From Anaerolineales bacterium (GTDB taxonomy: Bacteria > Chloroflexota > Anaerolineae > 4572-78 > J111), in contig JABTUK010000001.1 of the NCBI GenBank assembly GCA_015075405.1, forward strand, positions 1,364,001 to 1,428,000: 64,000 bases of DNA. The letters run 5' to 3'. Below the pieces are notes generated by a model, which ran no database searches, had not been told where the DNA came from, and saw nothing but the letters and a program-made list of their open reading frames with translations. Position 1 is the first letter of the stretch. The number at the start of each line of letters is the position of its first letter. Made by a program: the position numbers and the translations under genes. Positions 38,708-48,300 of the stretch are shown here, in pieces.

Positions 38708-38747
38708 CAGGAGTCCAAAAGCTATGCTTTTGGACTCCTGTTTTTTT
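38708..38747. terminator. bidirectional terminator after lon
   Basis: Fifteen-bp perfect stem (38708-38722 with 38726-38740), 3-nt loop, A6 before and T7 after. The stem contains the GGAGTCCAAA motif that forms the ends of the MITE-like element at 5549-5708. Confidence 0.88.
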
Positions 38748-38756
38748 CTTGGTGGG

Positions 38757-39599
38757 CTACAAATTTGGACTGACGCCCAGATAATCCCCCACTGCCGCCG
38801 CGAACAACTCGGGCTGCTCGTCGAAGGGGAGATGGCCGCAGCGAGGAACCAATATCAATTCGGAGTGAGGAACAAGTTGGGCAAGCAAGCTGGATTGGCT
38901 GCATGGCACCACCCGGTCCTGTTCACCGGCAATAATGAGGACCGGCCTCTGTAGGCGCGGCAGGTGCGGTCGCAGATCGGCCCGGCGGACCAGTTTGAAA
39001 TTGCCAAAGAGGGTAGTCAGGGGGCAGCGGGCAAAGTCGGCCTGGGCCTGTCTGAAGCTGTCGGTCAGGAGCATGCGCGGGTCAGCATACCAATTGGCGG
39101 CAATCGGGGCAGCCAGCCAGGGGTAGAAGTTGTAGAGCTCAAGCATTAATTGAGACCAGGGCTGGCAAATAATTTTCTCCCAGGGCAGCAAGAAGTCCAG
39201 ATAAGCCAGAAAACTGCCTTCAATAACCGGCGCAATCAAAATCAGTTTGCTCACCAGTTCCGGGTGAGTCAGGGCCAGGCTCAAGCAGAGCAGCCCGCCC
39301 ATCGAATGGCCGACCACCACAAGGTCTCTTAAATGCAAGCGGCGACAAAATTGAGCCAGCAGGTCGGTGTAATTTTCCAGCGAGAACCACTCCAACGGCG
39401 GTTTGTCCGACCCGGCGTGGCCGGGCAGATCGAGGGTGTAACGGCAATAAGTTTGTTCCGCATCCGGCAGCTTTACTTTAGCCCACAAATCTTGCGACGA
39501 GGCATGGCCGTGAACCAGCAGCATAGGTGGGCCTTGGCCGGTAATAGTATAGCGGATAGTCAAGCCATTAAAAGTGAAGTTACCCGCTACATCTGGCAA
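38757..39599 (-). CDS. alpha/beta hydrolase
   Basis: About 280 residues. The oxyanion segment is LLVHGHASSQDLW, the nucleophile elbow GHSMGG, the acid probably Asp in AGEQDRVVP and the base His in RCGHLPFDEQP. The family includes esterases, lactonases and C-C hydrolases; the substrate is unknown. The start is uncertain: the open frame extends to 39764 through array DNA. The TTG at 39599 follows GGAGG-like array units and gives a normal N-terminus, so I chose it. Confidence 0.75.
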   Translation of the reverse strand: MPDVAGNFTFNGLTIRYTITGQGPPMLLVHGHASSQDLWAKVKLPDAEQTYCRYTLDLPGHAGSDKPPLEWFSLENYTDLLAQFCRRLHLRDLVVVGHSMGGLLCLSLALTHPELVSKLILIAPVIEGSFLAYLDFLLPWEKIICQPWSQLMLELYNFYPWLAAPIAANWYADPRMLLTDSFRQAQADFARCPLTTLFGNFKLVRRADLRPHLPRLQRPVLIIAGEQDRVVPCSQSSLLAQLVPHSELILVPRCGHLPFDEQPELFAAAVGDYLGVSPNL

Positions 39600-39645
39600 T
39601 CTTCCAATCCTCCAACATCCAATCTTCCACCCCTCCCGCCTTCCA
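39600..39645. repeat. CAATCTTC-type short array
   Basis: Direct units CAATCTTC, CAATCCTC, CAACATC, CAATCTTC lie immediately upstream of the hydrolase start. Read on the gene's strand they are GA-rich and may serve as its ribosome site. Confidence 0.6.
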
Positions 39646-39744
39646 TTGTACTCAGATTGACCGAAACCCTCAATTGAGGTACACTGACCTTGATCCAACG
39701 GCGGACACTTTCTATGTGTTCGTCGTTTTTTTGAAGTACAGGAT

Positions 39745-40578
39745 ATGGCGCAATTAAATTTCAAAGAGGCAGCGTGGCAGGAGTGGCCCGGCTTTCAGTT
39801 TGTCTTTTTTGATTGCGACAGCACCTTAAGCAGTATCGAGGGCATAGACGAACTGGCCCGGCACAAGGGAAAATTTGACGAGGTCAAACGGCTCACCGAT
39901 GCGGCGATGGACGGCGAAGTTCACCTGCAAAGCGTCTACGACCGCCGGCTGGAGCTGCTTGGCCCCACCCGCGCCGAAATCCGCGAATTGGAACGCCGTT
40001 ATCGTCACACCCTGGTCGGCGATGCGGTTGAAGTGATTCGGGCGCTGCAAACGGCCGGGCGGGACGTGTTTATTGTCAGCGGTGGGCTGTTGGAGGCAGT
40101 GCAGCCCTTTGGCGAATGGTTGGGCATCCCGGCGCAAAATATCCGGGCGGTTGACGTGCGCTACAACAGTTTATCGGGCCAATGGTGGGATTATCAACAG
40201 GACCGCTGGGGGGTGCGCCTCGATGTCGAATATCTCGACCCGGCTGATACGCCGCTGATTCAAACGCATGGTAAAATCCAGGTAGTGCAAGAGCTATTGG
40301 CTGGCCGGCAGGGTCGGGCCATGCTGGTCGGCGATGGCGTGAGTGATCTAGCGGCCCGTACAGCCGTAGATTTGATGGTCGGTTTTGGGGGCGTCATCGC
40401 GCGGGAACGGGTGGTTGCGGAAGCTGATGTCTTTATCACCAGTTTCAGTCTGGCCCCCGTTTTACCCCTAGCCTTAACCAAAATCGAACGAAGCGCCATG
40501 TTCGATTCCCCTCACGCCCCTGTTTTAACCAAAGGTGTCACCCTGATCGAGTCTGGCGAAGTAATATTTAACATTTAA
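39745..40578 (+). CDS. serB: HAD-IB phosphatase, phosphoserine phosphatase-like
   Basis: 277 residues. Motif I FFDCDSTLSSIEG (D23 and D25), motif II FIVSGG, and motifs III/IV in RAMLVGDGVSDLAART. The C1 cap region is at about 35-85. It sits 27 bp before serA, so it most likely catalyses the last step of serine synthesis, phosphoserine to serine. An extra C-terminal 40 residues (ERSAMFDSPHAPVLTKG) are not typical of short SerB proteins. Confidence 0.82.
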   Translation: MAQLNFKEAAWQEWPGFQFVFFDCDSTLSSIEGIDELARHKGKFDEVKRLTDAAMDGEVHLQSVYDRRLELLGPTRAEIRELERRYRHTLVGDAVEVIRALQTAGRDVFIVSGGLLEAVQPFGEWLGIPAQNIRAVDVRYNSLSGQWWDYQQDRWGVRLDVEYLDPADTPLIQTHGKIQVVQELLAGRQGRAMLVGDGVSDLAARTAVDLMVGFGGVIARERVVAEADVFITSFSLAPVLPLALTKIERSAMFDSPHAPVLTKGVTLIESGEVIFNI

Positions 40579-40605
40579 CATTCAACACGTTGTAGGAGCA
40601 AATGC

Positions 40606-42195
40606 ATGACTTACAAAGTCCTCATCACTGATGACCTCTCCCCCGAAGGACTGGCCCTGCTGGAAGCGGCTGAGGATATTCAATTCGATGTCGTTAAAGG
40701 CTTAACCCCGGCCACCCTGGCCGAGCAGATTCCCGGCTATGATGGCCTGATTGTGCGTAGCAGCGTCAAAGTAACTGCCGAAGTGTTGGCAGCCGCCGAC
40801 CGTTTGAAGGTGGTCGGGCGGGCCGGCGTGGGGGTTGATAACATTGATGTTAACGCGGCCAGTATGCGCGGGGTGATTGTGACCAATACACCGGGGGCCA
40901 ATACCATCGCCACCGCCGAGCATACTCTGGCCCTGTTATTAGCCCTGTGCCGCCATGTACCGCAAGCCCACGCCAGCCTGAAAGCGGGTCAGTGGGAGCG
41001 CAAAAATTTTATGGGCGTCCAACTTTATCGCAAAACCATTGGCATCATTGGTGTGGGTCGCATTGGGGCGCGAGTAGCCCTGCGCTGCCAGGCTTTTGGA
41101 ATGGACGTGTTGGCCTATGATCCTTATCTGAGCGACGAAGTGGCCCACGACCTCAAGGTGAAGCCGGTAGACCTGGCCGAATTGTACGCCCATTCTGATT
41201 TTATCTCGCTGCACGCGGCCCTGACCGGCCAGACGGAGAAAATTATTGACGCCAAAGCCATCGCCCAGATGAAGCCAGGGGTGCGGATTATCAATGCCGC
41301 TCGCGGCGCACTGATTGACGAAGCAGCTTTGATTGCCGGTTTGAAATCGGGTAAAGTGGCCGGGGCGGCCCTGGATGTATTTGCCGAAGAGCCATTAGCC
41401 GCCGACAGCCCGCTGCGCCATCTGGACAACGTTATCATTACCCCTCATCTGGCTGCCAGCACGGTCGAGGCGCAGCAGGATGTAGGCACCCAGATTGTCC
41501 AGCAAATGATAGACGCACTGCGCGGGCATGACTTTCGCAATGCTATCAATATGCCCATTGTGGACGCCCAATTGTTACAACAGTTAAGCCCCTTTCTCAC
41601 CCTGGCCGAAAAAGTAGGCAGCCTGCAAACCCAACTGGCCGCCGACGCCATCCAGCGGGTTGAGGTGGAAATCAAGGGCGAAGAATTGAATGGTCACATT
41701 AAACCTGTTACCGTAGCCATTCTTAAAGGCTTGCTGGAGACGGTGCTGCATGAGACGGTCAATTATATCAACGCCCCCCACCTAGCCCGGCAACGCGGCA
41801 TCGCCGTCTCGCAAACCAGTGGCCTGCCCACGCCCAACTACCCCAACCTTATCACTTGCCGGGTGTTTTGGGAGGGCGGCTGCCGGACCATTGCCGCCAC
41901 CCTCTTTTCCAACGACGAACCGCGCCTGGTACAGATTGACGAATACCACTTTGACGTGCGGCCGGAGGGCCAAATTTTGGTCATGAGCAATCAGGACCGG
42001 CCCGGCTTCATCGGGCGAGTCGGCACGGTTCTGGGCGAGCACGATATCAACATTGCCGCCTGGCGCTATGGCCGCACCCAGCCTTATGGCATGGCCCTGT
42101 CCTTCATTCGGGTGGATAGCGACGTTTCTGACGAAGTGATGCGGAGTTTGCTCGATTTTGAGCCGGTAGTTTGGGTTAAGAAAGTGCGGCTATAA
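40606..42195 (+). CDS. serA: D-3-phosphoglycerate dehydrogenase
   Basis: 529 residues, the long SerA form. Substrate-binding N-terminus VRSSVKVTAEVL, NAD-binding GIIGVGRIGARVALR (about 145-160), catalytic Arg in NAARGALIDEAAL, Glu and His in the following helices (TPHLAASTVEAQ). An intervening ASB-like domain (about 315-450) is followed by a C-terminal ACT domain (about 455-529; ILVMSNQDRPGFIGRVG) for serine feedback. It oxidises 3-phosphoglycerate to phosphohydroxypyruvate. Two-gene operon with serB. Confidence 0.95.
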   Translation: MTYKVLITDDLSPEGLALLEAAEDIQFDVVKGLTPATLAEQIPGYDGLIVRSSVKVTAEVLAAADRLKVVGRAGVGVDNIDVNAASMRGVIVTNTPGANTIATAEHTLALLLALCRHVPQAHASLKAGQWERKNFMGVQLYRKTIGIIGVGRIGARVALRCQAFGMDVLAYDPYLSDEVAHDLKVKPVDLAELYAHSDFISLHAALTGQTEKIIDAKAIAQMKPGVRIINAARGALIDEAALIAGLKSGKVAGAALDVFAEEPLAADSPLRHLDNVIITPHLAASTVEAQQDVGTQIVQQMIDALRGHDFRNAINMPIVDAQLLQQLSPFLTLAEKVGSLQTQLAADAIQRVEVEIKGEELNGHIKPVTVAILKGLLETVLHETVNYINAPHLARQRGIAVSQTSGLPTPNYPNLITCRVFWEGGCRTIAATLFSNDEPRLVQIDEYHFDVRPEGQILVMSNQDRPGFIGRVGTVLGEHDINIAAWRYGRTQPYGMALSFIRVDSDVSDEVMRSLLDFEPVVWVKKVRL

Positions 42196-42288
42196 GACCA
42201 AATGTAACATTTAGCGCACTTCTGCGTCTAAAATAGTGTAAACAAAGAGTTGTACTCCAAAAAGCTATTTCAAAGGAAAGATTATATT

Positions 42289-43251
42289 ATGGCTAATGAT
42301 ACCACCATCCGCGAAACTGTTATTCTGGGTTCCGGCCCGGCCGGCTTGACTGCCGCCCTGTACGCTGCCCGCGCCAATTTGAAGCCGCTGGTCATTACCG
42401 GCAACGAATTGGGCGGTCAAATTGCCACCACAACCGAGGTGGAAAATTTTCCCGGCTTCCCCCAGGGCTTGACCGGCCCAGAATTGGTCGAAAAGATGCA
42501 GGAACAAGCCGAGCGTTTTGGCGCCGATGTAACCATAGACACGATCCAGCAGGTTGATTTGAGCCGGCGTCCCTTCCGGCTGACCGGCCACAGCGGCGAC
42601 TATTACGCCAAAAGCTTGATTATTACCACCGGCGCTTCACCGCGCAAACTGGGCGTGCCGGGCGAACCGGAGTTTGTAGGGCGCGGGGTAAGCTACTGCG
42701 CTACCTGTGACGGCTTTTTCTTCCGCGATAAAGATGTGGTGGTCATCGGCGGGGGCGACAGCGCCTTGCAGGAAGCTATCTTTTTGACCAAATTTGCCCG
42801 CCAGGTGACGATTATCCACCGGCGCGACTCGCTGCGGGCCGGTTACACCCTGCAAGAACGCGCCCGGAAAAATGAGAAAATCGCCTTTATCTGGGATACG
42901 GTCGTCACCAAAATTAATGGCGACCCGGTCGTTACCAGCATTGAGTTGAAAAATGTCAAAACCGGCGAAACCTGGACTCGCCCCACCGACGGCGTTTTTA
43001 TCTTTATCGGCCATTTGCCCAACTCCTACCTGTTCCAGGGCCAACTGGCTATTGACGACCAGGGGTATTTGATTACCGACAAAGAGCTGCGGACAAGCGT
43101 CGAGGGCGTGTGGGCCGCCGGTGAAATCACCGACCCGATTTTTAAGCAGGCCATTACCTCCGCCGGAATGGGCGCGGCTGCCGCCATCGCCGCCGAACGC
43201 TGGCTGGCCGAGCACGAAGATGAAACGGAACCGGCGCTGGTCGTAGGTTAA
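42289..43251 (+). CDS. trxB: thioredoxin reductase
   Basis: 320 residues from MANDTTIRETVILG; AAAGGAAAG 8 nt upstream decides this over an ATG 39 bp earlier. FAD-binding GSGPAGLTAALYAARA (14-29), redox pair C137-A-T-C140, NADPH-binding GGGDSALQEA and C-terminal FAD motif GVWAAGEITDP. It reduces thioredoxin with NADPH. Confidence 0.95.
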   Translation: MANDTTIRETVILGSGPAGLTAALYAARANLKPLVITGNELGGQIATTTEVENFPGFPQGLTGPELVEKMQEQAERFGADVTIDTIQQVDLSRRPFRLTGHSGDYYAKSLIITTGASPRKLGVPGEPEFVGRGVSYCATCDGFFFRDKDVVVIGGGDSALQEAIFLTKFARQVTIIHRRDSLRAGYTLQERARKNEKIAFIWDTVVTKINGDPVVTSIELKNVKTGETWTRPTDGVFIFIGHLPNSYLFQGQLAIDDQGYLITDKELRTSVEGVWAAGEITDPIFKQAITSAGMGAAAAIAAERWLAEHEDETEPALVVG

Positions 43252-43267
43252 GCTAAGATCATTCAGG

Positions 43268-43395
43268 TGTCATTGCGAGGCCGTAGGCTGAAGCAATCCC
43301 CAGATCGTGGACTGGAGACTGCTTCAACCTTCGGTCTCGCAGTGACATGAAAAGAGCTGTTTTTCCAGGAGTCCAAGGGTCGCTTTGGACTCCTG
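43268..43395. repeat. palindromic repeat plus GGAGTCC hairpin
   Basis: 43268-43346 is bounded by GTCATTGCGAGGC and CTCGCAGTGAC, with internal GAAGCAATC/ACTGCTTC arms. An 11-bp stem CAGGAGTCCAA/TTGGACTCCTG follows at 43366-43395, of the same family as the lon terminator but without a T-run. Confidence 0.65.
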
Positions 43396-43483
43396 AGTCT
43401 GGATGATTTTTACTTTGCCATCAATTGTGGTAAAATCCCCCCACTTATCGTTCATGGTGTGATAGTTTGACCCCAGGGGGAAA

Positions 43484-46400
43484 ATGAATGTTAGCCAATT
43501 AACATTCACCGGTCCGAAACGTTCTGTTCCACTGTCCCTCTCCAATTCAGCCACGCTCGCTGATACTCCCCTACCTTTGCTGACAATTTATACGCTGGGC
43601 CGTTTTGCCGTGTATCGCGGCCCCGAACTCATTGAAGACTCGGCCTGGAAACGGCGCAAAGCCAAAAGCTTGTTTAAGCTGCTGCTATTGGCGCCCCAGG
43701 GCCAGCTTTTAAAAGACCAGGTTTTTGAGTGGCTCTGGCCCGAACAGCACCCGCAACGAGCGGCCAATAATCTCCACCGCACCCTTTTTATCCTCCGGCG
43801 GGTGCTTGAGCCGGACCTCCACAACGCCGCCGATTCGCGCTACATTTTCTTCAGAGACGGCAAACTTATTTTAAATGCGGATGCTGTCGCCTGGGTAGAT
43901 GTGCTGGAGTTTGAGCGCCTCATTCAGCTTGGCGGCCAGCAGCCCGACCCCTTGCCCCATTACGAAGCCGCCCGCTGTCTCTACCAAGGCGATTTTTTAC
44001 CCGAAGACCTGTACGAAGACTGGGCCGGCGCTTGCCGCCAGAAAGTTCGGGCGGCTTATTGTGCCCTGGCCTTGCAAATGGCCCGTTTGTATGTTCAGAG
44101 GGCGGCCTACCCGGAAGCCATCGCTTGTTTGCAGGATTTACTGCGGGTAGACCCCACCCACGAAGAAACCTATCGCCAGTTGATGCAGGTCTATGCCCAA
44201 ACCGGCCAGCGCCACCAGGCGTTACAGCTTTATCATCACCTGTGCCAAACCCTGCGCCACGAGTTGGAGGTCGAGCCGGCCCCAGAAACGGTGGCTCTGT
44301 ACCAGGCTATTGCCGAAAATCGCTGGCAGCCCGCCCCGGAACGCACGCTGACAACCGAACCTACTCACCTGCCGGAAGCAGCGCAGCGCCCTCTGCTGCT
44401 GGGGCGTGAAAGCGAACTGCATCACCTGACCGATTTGCTCCGGCAGACTAAAGCGGGCTGCGGGCAGGTGGTGATTCTGAGTGGCGAGCAGGGCGTGGGC
44501 AAAAGCCGCCTGGCCGAAGAAGTATTGGCCCTGGCTCAAGCTCAAGGAATGCAAGTTTTATCCGGCGCGGCCTACGAGCAGGAAGGACACCTGCCATACG
44601 GTCCCTTTGTTGAGGCTATTCGCGGCGGCTTGACCGGCCCGGTTCGGCAGCGATTGCGCGAAAAACTGGGCAGTTTGAGCCAGGATTTGGCCCGCCTCCT
44701 GCCCGAATTAGCCGAAGCCAGCCACCCTTTGACGCCGCCGCTGGAACCCGAACTGGGCCAGGAGCGCCAGCGTTTGTTCGACGCGGTGACGACGGCCCTG
44801 CTGACCCTGGCCCAATCTGACGGTCTGGTACTGTTTTTGGACGACTTACACGCGGCAGGTGAGTCGAGTTTGCAGCTTTTGCACTATCTGGCCCGCCGGA
44901 TTAGTCAAGCTCCTCTGCTCGTCCTTTGCACCCTTCGGGCTGAAGAAGCGCCGCGCGGCAGCCCCGTAGCCCGGCTTTGCGCTGAGTTGCTCAGCCACCG
45001 GCTGGGACAGCGCCTTGAGTTGCTGCCGCTCAAGGGGAGCGAGGTTTCTCACCTCTGCTCCACCTTGCTCGGCGGCGGCAGTTTAGCCTCTGACCTGGGT
45101 GAGGCCCTTTTTTATTTGACCGAGGGTAATCCTTTCTTTGTCCAGGAAATTGTGCTGGCGCTGCGGGAAACGGGCAAAATTGAACAGGTCAATCATTGTT
45201 GGTGTTTTACCTCCGGTCTGGTCGAGTTTGGGCGCAGGCTTGGCCCGTCCGGCAGCGGTTTTGCTATCCCGGCCAGTATCCGTGAAACCATCGGCCTGCG
45301 CCTGGAACGCCTCAGCCCCGAAGCGTACCGCCTGGCCGGTTTGGCCGCAGTGATTGGCCGGGAGTTCAGCTATCCTCTGCTCCATGCGGCCAGTCAGATA
45401 GAGCACACTCGTCAACTGGATTTACTGGAAGAGATGCTGGTCGCCTGTCTGATTGAAGAGACGGGCGCCGGGTATCGCTTCCGTCACGGCTTGATTCGCC
45501 AGGTGCTTTACGATGAGTTGACCATACACCGGCGGATCTGGCTGCACGGGCAGGTGGCGCAAGCCCTGGAACGGCTGTACGCCAATCAACTCGATGAGCG
45601 CGCTGCCATTTTTGTGTATCATTACGAGCGGGCCGAACAGTATGACCGGGCTTTCCACTACCTTATCCGGGCCGGCGACCGCGCCCAGGCCACTTATGCT
45701 CCCCGCGAAGCGATGGATTACTACAACCGGGCCGTTGTTTTGTGCCAGGAACGGCGCGAACTGGCCACGGCGGAGACGATGGCTAACCTGCTCCAACGAC
45801 GCGCCCAAACCCATTTAACCTTATCCGATTTTGAGGCGGCCATTGTTGACCTGGAACAACTGCTGGAAAATAACCGCCGCACCCACGACCGGCTGCGCGA
45901 AGGCGAAGCTCTCTATCAGGTTGGTATTGCCCACTACTGGGCGCACCGGTTGGAGCGAGCCGCCGCTTACCTGGACCAGTCCATCCAGTTGGCCCAGCAA
46001 CTCCATTACCCCGAATTGCAGGCGAAGGCTCTAAAAATACGCGACATCCTGAACTCTACTCAGGGTGAGATGGCTCAGACCAACACCCTGACCAGGGTTG
46101 CGCCCGGCGAAGGGGCGCAGATTTTGCCCGCCGAGGAACATTGGGGGCTGGCCATGCTGGCCCATCTGCACAGCGATTTTGATATGGCCTTGCATCACGG
46201 CCAGGCCTGTGTCGAGTTGGGCCAATCTTTTTCCAATCCCTTCCTGACGTTGGGCGGCTATTTTGTGGTCGGGATGTCGTATGCCAGCCTGGGCCGCTAC
46301 CAATCTGCCCTGAATCACCTGCGCCACGCGCTTGACCTCTCTCAAACTGCCGGTGAGCGTTTCTGGCGGGCGCGGCTGCTGAATACGGTCGGTTGGGTTT

Positions 46401-47050
46401 ACCGTGAACTGTTTGAGCTGGAGCAAGCCGTTCAGTTCGATCAGGCCAGCCTGGAACTGGCCCGCGCCGGCCAGCCCTGCCTGACCGAGGCTGAGGGCAA
46501 CGCCCTGGCTAACCTGGCCACCGATTATTTGTTATTGCAGGATTACGAGGCAGCGCGGGCTTGCCTGGACGAGGGGCTGGCCGGCTCGGCCGATAAGCCT
46601 TTTATGCGCTGGCGCTATCGCACCCGCATGCTGGTCATCCAAGGCCGGCTGGCCCTGGCCGAAGGGGACGTACTGGGCGCCCTGGCCGCCGCCGACGAGT
46701 CGCTGGCGATGACTCGCACCAATCACGCCCGCAAAAATGTGGCCCGTTCCTGCAAACTGCGCGGCGACGCGCTCCTGGCCGCCGGACGAGTCCACAAAGC
46801 CCGCGATGCTCTGCGCCACGCTCTGGATATTGGCTTGAGCATCAAAAGTCCGGCCCTGACCTGGCCCTGCTACCTGAGCTTGGGCCAGTTGGAGGAACAA
46901 GCCGGCCGACCCGACGTGGCTAAAACGCACTACTTCTGCGCCGTTCAAATATTGAATGAACTGGCGGCCCATCTGGACGACCCCGCTTTGCGTCGCTCTT
47001 TATTGGCCGCGCCGCCGGTGCAGTTGGTGTTTGAAAAGGCGGTTTGTTAG
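43484..47050 (+). CDS. BTAD-type transcriptional regulator with ATPase and TPR domains
   Basis: 1188 residues. Winged-helix OmpR-like domain (about 27-115; LTIYTLGRFAVYRG...NLHRTLFILRRVLEPD), bacterial transcriptional activator domain (about 120-270), STAND/AAA ATPase with SGEQGVGKSRL (about 328-340) and LVLFLDDLHAAG, then a long TPR array from about 720 to 1170. The group (SARP/AfsR-like, abundant in Chloroflexota) senses ligands or proteins through the TPRs and activates nearby genes. No C-terminal LuxR domain is present. Target unknown; trxB upstream and the toxin island downstream are on the same strand. Confidence 0.88.
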   Translation: MNVSQLTFTGPKRSVPLSLSNSATLADTPLPLLTIYTLGRFAVYRGPELIEDSAWKRRKAKSLFKLLLLAPQGQLLKDQVFEWLWPEQHPQRAANNLHRTLFILRRVLEPDLHNAADSRYIFFRDGKLILNADAVAWVDVLEFERLIQLGGQQPDPLPHYEAARCLYQGDFLPEDLYEDWAGACRQKVRAAYCALALQMARLYVQRAAYPEAIACLQDLLRVDPTHEETYRQLMQVYAQTGQRHQALQLYHHLCQTLRHELEVEPAPETVALYQAIAENRWQPAPERTLTTEPTHLPEAAQRPLLLGRESELHHLTDLLRQTKAGCGQVVILSGEQGVGKSRLAEEVLALAQAQGMQVLSGAAYEQEGHLPYGPFVEAIRGGLTGPVRQRLREKLGSLSQDLARLLPELAEASHPLTPPLEPELGQERQRLFDAVTTALLTLAQSDGLVLFLDDLHAAGESSLQLLHYLARRISQAPLLVLCTLRAEEAPRGSPVARLCAELLSHRLGQRLELLPLKGSEVSHLCSTLLGGGSLASDLGEALFYLTEGNPFFVQEIVLALRETGKIEQVNHCWCFTSGLVEFGRRLGPSGSGFAIPASIRETIGLRLERLSPEAYRLAGLAAVIGREFSYPLLHAASQIEHTRQLDLLEEMLVACLIEETGAGYRFRHGLIRQVLYDELTIHRRIWLHGQVAQALERLYANQLDERAAIFVYHYERAEQYDRAFHYLIRAGDRAQATYAPREAMDYYNRAVVLCQERRELATAETMANLLQRRAQTHLTLSDFEAAIVDLEQLLENNRRTHDRLREGEALYQVGIAHYWAHRLERAAAYLDQSIQLAQQLHYPELQAKALKIRDILNSTQGEMAQTNTLTRVAPGEGAQILPAEEHWGLAMLAHLHSDFDMALHHGQACVELGQSFSNPFLTLGGYFVVGMSYASLGRYQSALNHLRHALDLSQTAGERFWRARLLNTVGWVYRELFELEQAVQFDQASLELARAGQPCLTEAEGNALANLATDYLLLQDYEAARACLDEGLAGSADKPFMRWRYRTRMLVIQGRLALAEGDVLGALAAADESLAMTRTNHARKNVARSCKLRGDALLAAGRVHKARDALRHALDIGLSIKSPALTWPCYLSLGQLEEQAGRPDVAKTHYFCAVQILNELAAHLDDPALRRSLLAAPPVQLVFEKAVC

Positions 47051-47073
47051 AACCTTTATTCAGGAGAGGCCAC

Positions 47074-47102
47074 TGGACGCTCCGAACCAAAAAGATTATA
47101 CT
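47074..47102 (+). promoter_or_regulatory. promoter giving a leaderless brnT transcript
   Basis: TGGACG (47074-47079), 17-bp spacer, TATACT (47097-47102). The ATG begins at 47109, about where transcription should start, and no ribosome site fits between, so the toxin mRNA is probably leaderless. Confidence 0.6.
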
Positions 47103-47108
47103 TAACCC

Positions 47109-47390
47109 ATGGAATTCGAGTGGGACCCGGCAAAAGCGGCAAAAAACCTGCGTAAGCATAAGGTCTCGTTTATAGAGGCTGCCACTGTATTTAGCGATGA
47201 TTTAAGTGTGACAATCTTTGACCCTGATCATTCGGAAGATGAAGATCGCTACATTACAATTGGTTTATCTCATCGTGGCCGTCTCCTGATGGTAGCTCAT
47301 GCAGAACGTAGCGATCACATCCGTATTATCAGCGCTCGTGAATTAACCATTGCTGAAAGGGAAGCTTATGAAGAAGGATTTGAAGACTGA
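47109..47390 (+). CDS. brnT: BrnT family toxin
   Basis: 93 residues of the RelE-like BrnT fold, an RNase toxin. Signature FEWDPAKAAKNLRKHKVSFIEA at the start, then DEDRYITIGLSHRGRLLMVAHAER and IRIISARELTIAEREAYEEG. Its end overlaps the next gene by 23 bp, as toxin-first BrnT modules do. Confidence 0.9.
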   Translation: MEFEWDPAKAAKNLRKHKVSFIEAATVFSDDLSVTIFDPDHSEDEDRYITIGLSHRGRLLMVAHAERSDHIRIISARELTIAEREAYEEGFED

Positions 47391-47700
47391 GATGGAAGAT
47401 GAATTACGCCCTGAGTATAATTTACAAGAACTACTTAAAGGTGGAGTTCGGGGAAAGTATGCGGAACATTATCGAGCGGGCACGAATTTGGTGTTATTAG
47501 CCCCTGATGTAGCCGAAGCTTTTCCAACCGAGGAAGCAGTTAATGAGGCCTTACGGTTAGTTCTTCAATTAACCAAACTTCCACGAACCACCAGGCGCAA
47601 AGTGAAAGTACAAAACTCTTACCCATTACGTAACCAGCCCTTCACTTATGTTGACCCAACCGAGCCAGTCGCCGAAGACGACTGGGAAACTGCTAAATGA
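47368..47700 (+). CDS. antitoxin-like protein between two toxins
   Basis: 110 residues from MKKDLKTEMEDELRPEYNL. The body ELLKGGVRGKYAEHYRAGTNLVLLAPDVAEAFPTEEAVNEALR belongs to a common cyanobacterial/Chloroflexota antitoxin type; it is not a typical BrnA with its ribbon-helix-helix end. Position between brnT and a PIN gene, overlapping both (23 bp and 4 bp), suggests it neutralises BrnT and perhaps the PIN toxin as well. Confidence 0.7.
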   Translation: MKKDLKTEMEDELRPEYNLQELLKGGVRGKYAEHYRAGTNLVLLAPDVAEAFPTEEAVNEALRLVLQLTKLPRTTRRKVKVQNSYPLRNQPFTYVDPTEPVAEDDWETAK

Positions 47701-48089
47701 TCGTACTTGATACCCACATTTGGGTCTGGTGGGTTCATGGGGATACTCAATTGCCCCCCGTCTACTTTGCCTATATTCAAGGTAACGAGGCCCAAGGTGT
47801 TGGCATCAGCGCCATTTCATGTTGGGAAGTGGCTAAATTGGTCGAGTACAACCGTTTGACGTTACCGTTACCTGTGGCCGATTGGTTGAGTCAAGCTTTG
47901 GTCTATCCGGGTGTCCGCTTACTCGAACTCACTCCCCAGATTGCAGTCGAATCAACGCAGTTGCCCGGCGATTTTCATCGTGATCCGGCCGATCAAATTA
48001 TCGTGGCAACCGCTCGCAGCTACAACTGTCCACTTGTAACCCTCGACAAGCGCATCCAAAACTATCCACATGTGCAGCTTGCGCCGTAA
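47697..48089 (+). CDS. PIN-domain toxin, VapC family
   Basis: 130 residues. Acidic sites D5 (VLDTHIW), E43 (SCWEVAKL), D97 (RDPADQII) and D116 (LVTLDKRI). It belongs to the DTHIW group of PIN toxins. It starts inside the stop of the preceding antitoxin (ATGA) and has no antitoxin gene of its own. Confidence 0.88.
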   Translation: MIVLDTHIWVWWVHGDTQLPPVYFAYIQGNEAQGVGISAISCWEVAKLVEYNRLTLPLPVADWLSQALVYPGVRLLELTPQIAVESTQLPGDFHRDPADQIIVATARSYNCPLVTLDKRIQNYPHVQLAP

Positions 48090-48118
48090 TTTGCTACGAG
48101 CAGTTTTGAGAAGACGAC

Positions 48119-48146
48119 TTGCCATATTCCAGTGATTTATTAGAAC
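48119..48146 (+). promoter_or_regulatory. candidate promoter of the histidine-phosphatase gene
   Basis: TTGCCA (48119-48124), 16-bp spacer, TAGAAC (48141-48146); moderate match only. Confidence 0.35.
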
Positions 48147-48300
48147 TATGGTGAAACAGGAGCAAAACGGTTGAAGTTAGTCTATCTTATCACCCATCCC
48201 AATGTAGTTATCAATCCTGAAGTGCCTGTCCCCCAGTGGCCCTTATCTGAACGAGGCCAACAGCGGATGAAACAATTGCTTTCGCAGCCCTGGATAGATA

